NCBI GenBank assembly: GCA_934373375.1
Contig: CAKROP010000005.1
Span: forward strand, 1-24,415
Reading direction: 5' to 3'
From: an uncultured Anaerosacchariphilus sp.
GTDB lineage: Bacteria > Bacillota > Clostridia > Lachnospirales > Lachnospiraceae
Length of the DNA: 24,415 bases
Below the pieces are notes generated by a model that was given only the letters and a program-made list of their open reading frames with translations, did no database searches and was not told the origin of the DNA. Both the position numbers and the translations under genes were made by a program. Below, piece after piece: positions 17,720-24,415 of this stretch. Numbering within the stretch: the first letter of the stretch is position 1; each line of letters begins with the position of its first letter.

Positions 17720-19189
17720 ATGAAGCTATGGGAAAAGCGGAAGAACTTCAGCCATCTGCAATTACTGGTGGGATTTTCACTTTTTTACGTCTTCTGTATG
17801 TATGACAATTTTTCGGGCGTGTTGTATCCGGTATTCCTGGCAGGAATGCTTTCCATGTATCAGCTTCTGATGAAGCAGGCCGGGCGAACGATCAAAAAGG
17901 ACTCAAAGCTCTATATGCTGGCCATCCTGCTTCTGGGCGTGTCCACCTTCCTGACCGGTAATCTTATCATCATCTGGTGCAATAAGCTGGCCGTCTGGGT
18001 ACTGTTCGGTATTCTGCTTCTGCATGACGGCTATGAGGATCAAAACTGGACGGTGTTCCGCTATGTAGGCGGTCTTATGGATCTGGCAATGACGACGCTG
18101 GCCCATCTCTTCGCCGTATTTCCGGAATTAACCAAAAGCCGGAGAGCGCGAAAGGCAGAGGTCGGAAAAAAGAAACAGGGTGGAAAAACGATTTATATCA
18201 TTCTGGGAATTCTGGTGGGCGTAACCCTGCTCTGTCTGATTCTGCCGCTTTTGATTTCTGCTGACGCAGTCTTCGATCAGCTGCTGGGAGGCGCGTTCGA
18301 CTGGGTGGTTCAGGCGGTCAGTCATATCATCCTTCCGACGAAGCTGGTGTGGCCGATGCTGATGTTTCTCTGGGGGATGATGTTTTTCTTTGCGATCTAC
18401 AGCGCTGTAAAGAACCGAAAGCCCCAGGTGGAAGAAAAGGATCTCCGCACCCAGGAGCCGGTTTTGGCGATTACGGCGCTGGCTGTTATCGGTATCGTGT
18501 ACCTGCTGTTCTGCATGGTTCAGATTTCCTACCTGTTCACCGGCGGCTTCACCCTGCCGGCAGAATATTCCTACGCAGGCTTTGCCAGGCAAGGGTTCTT
18601 TCAGCTCCTGTTTGTCAGCGCGCTGAATCTTTTACTGGTACTGGTGACCTTAAGCTTTTTCCGGGAAAATAAGGCGTTGAAAATCATGCTGGCATTTCTT
18701 TCCGCCTGCACCTATATCATGATTATTTCCTCGGCCTGCCGGATGTTCCTCTACATTCAGGCTTACCAGCTGACCCGCCTCCGGGTACTGGTGCTGTTTG
18801 CGCTGCTGGTGCTGGCGGTGTTGTTCGCAGGCGTGATCCGGAGCATTTATCAGGAGCATTTTCCACTGTTCCGCTACAGCGTAGCGGTTGTGACGGTGCT
18901 TTATATCGTCCTTTCCTTCAGTCATATGGATGCCTGGATCGCCTCCTATAATATCTCTCATGATCAGACCAGCTATCTTTACGAGCTGTCTACCGACGCA
19001 TCGGGCCCGATGCTGAAGGCAGCGAAGGAAGGAACCGCAGAGGTGGAGATGACACGGGGATATTTTTCCATGAACAAGTATCAGGCGGAGACGCACGGCG
19101 GAATGCGAAAGTTCAATGTGTCGGAATTTCTGTTTCGGCTGCGGTGCAAAGAATATTTCCGTGGAGATACAGGTATGCCGTTGGAATAA
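17720..19189 (+). CDS. DUF4173/DUF4153-like polytopic membrane protein
   Basis: The protein is 489 residues with about ten or more hydrophobic helices. Family-like features are LLISADAVFDQLLG in the first third, YSYAGFARQGFFQLLFVSALNLLLV around the middle, and ACRMFLYIQAYQLTRLRVLVLFALLVLAVLF in the last third. A non-membrane C-terminal tail of roughly 70 residues follows. I assign it to the DUF4173/4153 group from these motifs with moderate certainty; no activity is known. The start ATG at 17720 follows the HTH stop by one base and has GAGGAGG upstream; an earlier in-frame start (17684) would overlap the HTH gene. The position suggests it works with, or is controlled by, the DUF2975-HTH pair. 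Confidence 0.78.
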   Translation: MKLWEKRKNFSHLQLLVGFSLFYVFCMYDNFSGVLYPVFLAGMLSMYQLLMKQAGRTIKKDSKLYMLAILLLGVSTFLTGNLIIIWCNKLAVWVLFGILLLHDGYEDQNWTVFRYVGGLMDLAMTTLAHLFAVFPELTKSRRARKAEVGKKKQGGKTIYIILGILVGVTLLCLILPLLISADAVFDQLLGGAFDWVVQAVSHIILPTKLVWPMLMFLWGMMFFFAIYSAVKNRKPQVEEKDLRTQEPVLAITALAVIGIVYLLFCMVQISYLFTGGFTLPAEYSYAGFARQGFFQLLFVSALNLLLVLVTLSFFRENKALKIMLAFLSACTYIMIISSACRMFLYIQAYQLTRLRVLVLFALLVLAVLFAGVIRSIYQEHFPLFRYSVAVVTVLYIVLSFSHMDAWIASYNISHDQTSYLYELSTDASGPMLKAAKEGTAEVEMTRGYFSMNKYQAETHGGMRKFNVSEFLFRLRCKEYFRGDTGMPLE

Positions 19190-19231
19190 GAATCAGAGAT
19201 TCGCATGAGTCCTCGCCGTCGGAACTTTAGG

Positions 19232-19260
19232 ATGACAAATGAAGTGCTTTATACTATAAT
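19232..19260 (+). promoter_or_regulatory. sigma-A promoter for the downstream membrane-protein genes
   Basis: ATGACA (19232-19237), a 17-base spacer and a perfect TATAAT (19255-19260) form a strong promoter by sequence. Its -10 box shares bases with the left arm of the terminator starting at 19258. Transcripts started near 19267 would lack most of that arm and escape termination. Confidence 0.7.
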
Positions 19261-19313
19261 TACATTGAATTCGTGTACCTTTCCCGGTAATGCGGATTCA
19301 ATGTAATTTTTTT
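19258..19313 (+). terminator. intrinsic terminator after the DUF4173-like gene
   Basis: A perfect 13-bp stem (AATTACATTGAAT at 19258-19270, ATTCAATGTAATT at 19296-19308) encloses an inner TACC/GGTA hairpin and ends in seven T. It would stop transcripts of the three-gene cassette. Confidence 0.85.
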
Positions 19314-19398
19314 GATCTGAATACTTTTTGAAATGCGAAATTTACGATCAAAAAGAGCATTCTGAAAAGCGTATCTTACGATGGAGAATGGAGATTTT

Positions 19399-20925
19399 AT
19401 GCAAACGAAATTATTGCGGATAGCGGACGGGGCGGTACTCTGGCTGTCCATTCTGCTGTTCGGGTTTCTGACGGCGGCCAGTCTGGTGAGTACGGCGTAC
19501 TTTACAGCGGATTCCTCGTACGGGGAGCGACCGGAGTATCGGTGGGATTTGATTCCGCTAAATCTGTTGTTCCTGGCGGCTGTTGTGGGAATCCTATATA
19601 TATTATATAAAAAACAAATATTTGAGAAAATTTCCACAAAGGCATTGGCGGCGATTGCGGTTCTTTTTGTAATCGGTATGAGCATCCTCTGGATTCAGGT
19701 GAGCCACACCTATCCGGAGGCCGATCAGAAGGCGGTTTCCTGGGTGTCCTATCTGATGACCCAGAATAATTTTCTCTTTTTTGAGCATGGAAAATACATG
19801 CAGATCTATCCGAACCAGCTGGGTCTGGCGGCTATTCTGGAGGCTCTGTACCGTCTGACCGGCGGGGAAAACTGGAAAGCCTTTATGTATCTGACCGCTC
19901 TGGCCAATGGCATGGTGGTTTATCTGCTTTATAAAATCACCGATCAGCTGTATCACGATCAAAATGCGGATCGGCTGGTGTTACTGGCGTCCATGGGCTG
20001 TATTCAAATCATCCTGTACAGCACGTTCCTTTATGGAATCATGCTGGGATTGGCCTTTGCATTGGGCGCCTTTTTCACTCTGCTTCTGTTTCTTGAACAA
20101 GGAAAATGGCGTTATGCGATAGGTTTCGGAATTTTGATGGGAATTTCGATCCTGGTAAAAAATAATTACAGCATCTTTTTGGTGGCTCTGGTGATTCTGC
20201 TTTTGTATGACGCGGTAAAAAAGAGTGGGGGCGGGATCAGAAAAGCCGGAAAGAGTCTGGCTGCCATCCTGATTTTGATCGGTCTGACTGCGCTTTTGAG
20301 CAGAAGTCTTACGGCCTTTTATGAGCATCGCTCCGGCCTTACGATCGAAAGCGGTATGCCCAAATCCCTCTGGGTCGCCATGGGCATGCAGGAGGGCGAG
20401 CGGGCCGAGGGCTGGTACAATGAATTTAACTTCGATACTTATGTAAACTCGGACTGCGATCCGGCGGCCAGTGACGCTATGGCCAGAGAGGCCATTGGGG
20501 AGTCACTGCAGCAGTTTCAAAAGGATCCGGCTTACGCCGCCCGGTTTTATCTGAAAAAGACCCTGTCCCAGTGGAACGAGCCCACTTATGAGGCCCTCTG
20601 GGTCAACCAGTTCCACAGCGGCGATTTTTCCACCATTGTCCAGAGCATCTATGAGGGCAAGCTGTATCAGGTGCTCAGCGAATACATGAATCTGTTTCAG
20701 CTTCTGGTTTTCGCGGCAGTTTTTGCAGGCCTTCTGATCGGCAGAAAAGGGGAAAATCGGTGGCAGCTTCCAGAGCTGTTCCTGCCCATGGTGATCCTGG
20801 GAGGATTTTTCTTCCATACCATCTGGGAGGCCAAATCCCAGTATATCTTCCCCTATTTCGTATGTATGCTTCCGGGCGCGGCCGCAGGACTGGCGGGAGC
20901 CTTAAAGAAAATACAAAGAAATTAG
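19399..20925 (+). CDS. GT-C fold / family 39-like membrane glycosyltransferase
   Basis: This is a 508-residue integral membrane protein with about ten or more helices. After TM1 and TM2-3 comes an extracellular loop ISHTYPEADQKAV-like segment (acidic E107 and D109). This sits where GT-C glycosyltransferases of the PMT/ArnT type carry their catalytic acidic pair. YMQIYPNQLGLAAILEALYRLTG follows, resembling the YPP-type loop. A soluble part near 320-420 (EGWYNEFNFDTYVNSDCDP...) precedes the last helices. The likely role is transfer of a sugar from a polyprenyl-phosphate donor to an envelope glycan or protein; the substrate is unknown. I prefer the ATG at 19399 (MQTKLLR), with GGAG 5 bases upstream, over 19381. 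Confidence 0.68.
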   Translation: MQTKLLRIADGAVLWLSILLFGFLTAASLVSTAYFTADSSYGERPEYRWDLIPLNLLFLAAVVGILYILYKKQIFEKISTKALAAIAVLFVIGMSILWIQVSHTYPEADQKAVSWVSYLMTQNNFLFFEHGKYMQIYPNQLGLAAILEALYRLTGGENWKAFMYLTALANGMVVYLLYKITDQLYHDQNADRLVLLASMGCIQIILYSTFLYGIMLGLAFALGAFFTLLLFLEQGKWRYAIGFGILMGISILVKNNYSIFLVALVILLLYDAVKKSGGGIRKAGKSLAAILILIGLTALLSRSLTAFYEHRSGLTIESGMPKSLWVAMGMQEGERAEGWYNEFNFDTYVNSDCDPAASDAMAREAIGESLQQFQKDPAYAARFYLKKTLSQWNEPTYEALWVNQFHSGDFSTIVQSIYEGKLYQVLSEYMNLFQLLVFAAVFAGLLIGRKGENRWQLPELFLPMVILGGFFFHTIWEAKSQYIFPYFVCMLPGAAAGLAGALKKIQRN

Positions 20926-20929
20926 ATGA

Positions 20930-21056
20930 ATGCCCTGGAAACACGGGCAAATAGATGAAATACCCTACGGGTATCCCTGGATGCCCTGGAAACATGGGCA
21001 AATAGATGAAATACCCTACGGGTATCCCTGGATGCCCTGGAAACACGGGCAAATAG
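20930..21056 (+). repeat. 51-bp tandem repeat with stop-start minicistrons
   Basis: There are two complete 51-bp units (20955-21005, 21006-21056) and a partial one before them (20930-20954). The full units are nearly identical (C/T variation at one site). In one frame each unit is ATG plus 15 sense codons plus TAG, and each TAG is directly followed by the ATG of the next unit. The encoded peptide is MKYPTGIPGCPGNMGK (T replaces M in the second). The third ATG (21057) is the start of the 942-aa gene. Each full unit also has a perfect hairpin ATACCC-TAC-GGGTAT. No good ribosome-binding site precedes the units. Confidence 0.9.
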
Positions 21057-23885
21057 ATGAAAGGTTTCGACACGATTATGAAAAAGTATTTTTCTCAGAA
21101 AATATGTGTAATTTCCGCAGCCCTGACGCTCCCATCCACAGCGGTACTTTGCTGGCTGGTCATGCGGGTTCTCTACCAGCGGATGCCGGAATACACGGAG
21201 TTCGTTACCGGCTATACCACCTGGACCGCCTACTACAAGCAGGGGGACATGACCCTGGCAAACTTATTTTTAGGCGGGCTGCTGGGTTTCTTTCTGCTGT
21301 ACGCAGTGATCCTGACCCGGCTCTCCAGAAAATGGAGCTGGCTTTGCGGCAGCTTTGATCGGACGAAGGAATACACGGCGAAGCAGAGAGAAAGCTACGC
21401 CTGGTTTGAGGACGCCTGCTTTCTGCTTCTGATTGTAGAGTTTCTGTTGGCTCTCTTCTGCTATGTGCTTGAGGCGTTTCTGGGCATGCAGCTATGGCTG
21501 GAGAAACTTTTCCCCATTTTGCAGTGTATAACTCTGATCGGTGTGGGTATCTTTGCAAATTTTGCACGCCGATGTGGAAAAGACCCGGAAAAACAGGAAC
21601 GGGTCAGACGGCAGCTAAAAAAATACATGGAGTGGGGGCAGTGGCTTCTGCCGCTTTTTTTTCTGATGCTCTGGAACTATGAGTATCTTCGGGATGGAGC
21701 AGTCATCCGACTTTATCAAAGTACGAAGATGGAAGCGACAGTTCTTGTAATGGTTGCATTCTGTACGCTGTGGAACAGGGCATTTTTCAGAAAACACAGG
21801 GCAGATCTCCGTCCGGCGATTTCCCTTCCGACCTTCCTCTCCCTGGCGGTTTTCGCCTCCTGGACCCTGCCAAACGGAACCATTTCCGGCACTCCGCTGG
21901 AGATGTACCACTACGGCGAGATTGCGGAGCCTCTGCATGAGCTTCTGAACTACGGCGTCGTGCCCTATATCGACACCATGCCCATCCACGGCGTCTGCGA
22001 TTATTTTCAGGCGGCGGTAGGAAAGCTTCTGTTTGACGGAACCTACGCGTCCATCGAACCGGCCATGATCGTGGGCTGCGTTCTCATCGCCATGGCGACT
22101 GCGGCGGTATTCTACTACTTTATTGACAATAAGCTGTTAGGGCTTCTCTGCGTGCTGTTGTTCTCTCTGTTCGGAGATAAATATTATTACGTGCGATGGG
22201 CCTTCGCGCTGCCCTTTATTCTGATCGTATTTTCGAAAAAAATGAGGAAGAATTTCCCCATGCAGCTCTGGAGCTGGACCTTTATCTCCATCCTGTCCAT
22301 TGCCTGGAATTCTTCCATCGGCGGAGCCTGCGCCCTGGCGACCCTGCCCATGATTCTCTGGGAATGTTTCCATGAGAAGGGCTGGAAAATTTTCTTCCGC
22401 CTGAACGAAAAAGAAGTGCGGCGGAAGATCCTGCCCTGGTATATCCCACTTCTGATCCTGGGAATTTGCTTTATTCCCATGTTTTTCGCGATTCTTCGCT
22501 ATATTGTGGAAAATTCAGCGGCCATCCTGGAGACCACCGGCGATATTCTGAAGGAGGAGCTGGCCAGCAAATATGTCTGGTACGCCACCTTCGGCTTCGG
22601 CTTTTCTCTGCTGGCAGCTCTGATTTTCCCGGCGGACAAAAAGGGCGAAGAGAAGAAGCTGGCAATCTACGCGCTGCTGTTCCTGATTATTTTCAATCTG
22701 GTGATCGTGCGTTACACCTTCGTGCGGACCCAGTTTGGCGAGCGCGGCATCATCGTGACCACCATTTGCAGCCTGTTTCTGGTACTGCTGATTTTCCTGC
22801 CCTCTTTGGAAAAGCGATTTTCCCTGTGGACGGCGGGCATGATGGCCTTTCTGTTCCTGGCAACGGTCCTGACCAAGGGCAGCAATCTTGTGACCATGCC
22901 TGCGAAGGTATTTGAGCGGGATACGATCAGCGACGACTATGTGTACGCCACCGTACAGGAGACCGGCATCCCGGGCCTGGGCAACATCTACATCACAGAA
23001 GCCCAGAAGGAAGAGCTGATGAACCTGAACACCCTGGTCAATGATCTCTGCAAGGATAAAAAAGTCGTGGACATGACCAACCAGCTTTCCCACTACAACA
23101 TTCTGAACAAGGAAAACCTGATGCCCTTCAGCAGCACCTACAACACCAACAATAAGGTGATGCAGACCCGGGCCATCGAAGTGTTGGAAGAGAAGCAGCC
23201 GGAGATCATCATCGTGGCCCCGGCCTGGCAGCACGATTCCGGCTCCTTAAGCACCCGGAATTACTATATGTACCAGTATATTCAGAAGCATTATACGCCC
23301 TGCAAGTATGAGAATATTATTTTCCTGACCAATGACGATGAGGTGCGGGCCCGGTTTGAGCCGGCCTACGAGGAGTTTGGAAAGCTTCAGCACATCGAGG
23401 ATCTGAAGATGCTTCCGAAGGCCTGGGGAAATGATTACCTGAAGGACGAGGAGACGGACGCTCTGAACGTGGATTGGAGCCTGCTGGATACCAATGCCAC
23501 GGAGCTGGGCGACGATCACTATATCCTGAATGCTGAGGAAAATTATTTTCTGTACGCCTTCCCGGAAAATCAGGACGGTTCCGAGATCCCGTTCCTGCGA
23601 ATTACGGTAAGAGACGAGAGTGGCTCTGAAGAACCGCTGAAATTTCAGGGTGTTGTCTACTTCATGGATGAGGGAAAAGGTGTGAAAGAGGCACACCGCT
23701 TCACCTTCGACGGCAGCGAGGGCAGCTTCCTGATCCCGCTGACCACCAGCCCCTACTGGAGCTATTCCGATCAGATTCAGTCCATGATGCTGGATTTTAT
23801 CAGCGGAAGCCTGGAGGGAAAGCAGGTGTCCATTGAGACGGAGTTTGAGACATTGAAGCCGTTGGAAGAGCAAAAAAAAGCATAA
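21057..23885 (+). CDS. large polytopic membrane protein with C-terminal extracytoplasmic domain
   Basis: The protein is 942 residues. Roughly the first 620 are membrane-embedded, with about 14 hydrophobic helices; the last 300 or so are soluble and probably outside the cell. The segment EMYHYGEIAEPLHELLNYGVVPYIDTMPIHG (about 282-312) follows a helix and has acidic and His residues, resembling the catalytic loop of GT-C enzymes. This is suggestive only. The soluble tail includes EEKQPEIIIVAPAWQHDS and a beta-rich end. I do not recognise a named family. The ATG at 21057 directly abuts the TAG of the last minicistron. An internal ATG at 21078 (MKKYFSQK), with AAAGG about 13 bases upstream, is an alternative start. 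It probably works with the preceding glycosyltransferase-like gene in building a surface glycan. Confidence 0.8.
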   Translation: MKGFDTIMKKYFSQKICVISAALTLPSTAVLCWLVMRVLYQRMPEYTEFVTGYTTWTAYYKQGDMTLANLFLGGLLGFFLLYAVILTRLSRKWSWLCGSFDRTKEYTAKQRESYAWFEDACFLLLIVEFLLALFCYVLEAFLGMQLWLEKLFPILQCITLIGVGIFANFARRCGKDPEKQERVRRQLKKYMEWGQWLLPLFFLMLWNYEYLRDGAVIRLYQSTKMEATVLVMVAFCTLWNRAFFRKHRADLRPAISLPTFLSLAVFASWTLPNGTISGTPLEMYHYGEIAEPLHELLNYGVVPYIDTMPIHGVCDYFQAAVGKLLFDGTYASIEPAMIVGCVLIAMATAAVFYYFIDNKLLGLLCVLLFSLFGDKYYYVRWAFALPFILIVFSKKMRKNFPMQLWSWTFISILSIAWNSSIGGACALATLPMILWECFHEKGWKIFFRLNEKEVRRKILPWYIPLLILGICFIPMFFAILRYIVENSAAILETTGDILKEELASKYVWYATFGFGFSLLAALIFPADKKGEEKKLAIYALLFLIIFNLVIVRYTFVRTQFGERGIIVTTICSLFLVLLIFLPSLEKRFSLWTAGMMAFLFLATVLTKGSNLVTMPAKVFERDTISDDYVYATVQETGIPGLGNIYITEAQKEELMNLNTLVNDLCKDKKVVDMTNQLSHYNILNKENLMPFSSTYNTNNKVMQTRAIEVLEEKQPEIIIVAPAWQHDSGSLSTRNYYMYQYIQKHYTPCKYENIIFLTNDDEVRARFEPAYEEFGKLQHIEDLKMLPKAWGNDYLKDEETDALNVDWSLLDTNATELGDDHYILNAEENYFLYAFPENQDGSEIPFLRITVRDESGSEEPLKFQGVVYFMDEGKGVKEAHRFTFDGSEGSFLIPLTTSPYWSYSDQIQSMMLDFISGSLEGKQVSIETEFETLKPLEEQKKA

Positions 23886-23950
23886 TTTATTACAACAGAT
23901 TAAGCTTTTGAAATAATTTATTATAAATATTTAAATAAGAGAAAACACAG

Positions 23951-23976
23951 AGACTCGTTTTATAAAAGAGTTTTTC
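23951..23976 (+). terminator. weak intrinsic terminator after the 942-aa gene
   Basis: ACTC (23953-23956) pairs with GAGT (23968-23971), with an inner TTTTA/TAAAA extension and one bulged G, followed by TTTTTC. The stem is AT-rich and weak, so termination may be partial and allow read-through into the acyltransferase gene. Confidence 0.45.
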
Positions 23977-23999
23977 AAAAAAAGGCCGCATAAGCGGCC
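23977..23999 (-). terminator. hairpin that reads as a terminator on the minus strand
   Basis: A perfect stem GGCCGC-ATAA-GCGGCC (23984-23999) has seven A directly on its left. On the minus strand this is a GC stem followed by seven T. No minus-strand gene is visible to its right in the window, so it would stop antisense transcription. On the plus strand it is a stable hairpin 2 bases ahead of the acyltransferase ribosome-binding region. Confidence 0.6.
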
Positions 24000-24017
24000 G
24001 GAGAGAAGGTAACACTT

Positions 24018-24415
24018 ATGAGACGAATTATCCTGATGGTATTATACAACCTGCCCTTCGTCCCCTACTGGTGGTGGCAACTCTGCCATTTCGCGAAGCA
24101 CACGGACGACATTCCGGAGCCGGAGAAATACGCGCTGCTGAAAAAAATTGTACTCCACGCCAATAAGGGCGGCCGGGTCAAAATCGATGTTCATGGAAAA
24201 GAATACATCCCCACCGCTCAAAGCTTCGTCTTTTTCCCAAATCACCAGGGGCTTTTCGACGTGCTGGCTATCCTAGAGGCCTGCGACGTGCCCTTCTCGG
24301 TGGTGGCGAAAAAGGAAGTGAAGGATGTTCCGTTCCTGAAACAGGTCTTCGCAATTATGAAAGCGAAAATTATGGACCGGGAGGATGTGCGCCAGTCCCT
24401 GCAGGTAAGTCTGGA
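24018..24415 (+). CDS. 1-acyl-sn-glycerol-3-phosphate acyltransferase (PlsC-like), truncated by window edge
   Basis: This is a partial gene: the first 132 codons are present and the frame stays open to the last base. I translated it directly. An N-terminal hydrophobic stretch (MRRIILMVLYNLPFVPYWWW) is followed by the acyltransferase motif I NHQGLFD (N75, H76, D81; the HX4D catalytic pair). The FSVVAKKEVKDVPFLKQVF segment and the motif II-like KAKIMDRED come next. Such enzymes acylate lysophosphatidic acid to phosphatidic acid at the membrane. AAGGT lies 8 bases before the ATG. The FIxR-type motif reads IMDR rather than FIDR, which is within the family's range. Whether it is the housekeeping PlsC or a paralogue cannot be told from the fragment. 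Confidence 0.9.
   Translation, partial: MRRIILMVLYNLPFVPYWWWQLCHFAKHTDDIPEPEKYALLKKIVLHANKGGRVKIDVHGKEYIPTAQSFVFFPNHQGLFDVLAILEACDVPFSVVAKKEVKDVPFLKQVFAIMKAKIMDREDVRQSLQVSL

Noticed and set aside
20930..21060. CRISPR-like array
   Set aside because: Units are directly adjoining with a 51-bp period and no unique spacers, and no cas genes are nearby. It is a tandem repeat.
20930..21358. 142-aa ORF starting with 17-residue repeats (MPWKHGQIDEIPYGYPW)
   Set aside because: After the repeats it runs out of frame through the start of the 942-aa gene, whose own frame is clearly coding. A repeat period divisible by three keeps several frames open on both strands.
22515..23234. 239-aa minus-strand ORF inside the 942-aa gene
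   Set aside because: It is a His/Gln-rich antisense shadow with no start signals; the plus frame has clear membrane-protein character.

Overview
The window is the chromosomal replication-origin region of a low-to-mid-GC Firmicute. The gene order and protein style (KhpB/Jag with a Lys/Pro/Glu linker, YidC without a lipobox, GyrA with [10 protein letters not shown]) point to class Clostridia, most likely family Lachnospiraceae. This placement is inferred from reading the proteins; no database search was run.

Left of the origin, the conserved block runs on the minus strand away from oriC: rpmH, rnpA, yidD, yidC, khpB (jag), mnmE, mnmG, rsmG. Right of the origin, the plus strand carries dnaA, dnaN, yaaA (S4 domain), recF, gyrB, gyrA. 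Both blocks therefore lie on the leading strand. DnaA boxes occur upstream of dnaA (7995-8037, three of them exactly 11 bp apart) and between dnaA and dnaN (9510-9770). The dnaA-dnaN gap also has an AT-rich candidate unwinding site and a possible DnaA-trio run. Divergent sigma-A-type promoters for rpmH and dnaA flank the left box cluster. Beyond rsmG, two identical parS-like sites (30-45 and 617-632) bracket a 188-bp imperfect palindrome and a small AT-rich membrane-protein gene.

Right of gyrA the window turns accessory. A strong terminator is followed by a three-gene cassette: a DUF2975 membrane protein, a Cro/C1-type regulator and a DUF4173/4153-like polytopic protein. Next come two large polytopic membrane proteins. 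The first looks like a GT-C/family-39 glycosyltransferase; the second (942 aa) is of unknown function. The window ends in a truncated PlsC-like acyltransferase. This part looks devoted to the cell envelope.

The least explained structures are: (i) a 151-nt multibranched palindromic element between gyrB and gyrA; (ii) a 51-bp tandem repeat between the two large membrane-protein genes whose units read as 16-codon minicistrons, each TAG directly followed by ATG, the last ATG being the start of the 942-aa ORF; (iii) the palindrome and small gene bracketed by duplicated parS; (iv) a promoter whose -10 box is the left arm of the preceding operon's terminator. Protein-level oddities are Gly88 in the GyrA quinolone region and Tyr52 in YidC where the groove Arg is expected.
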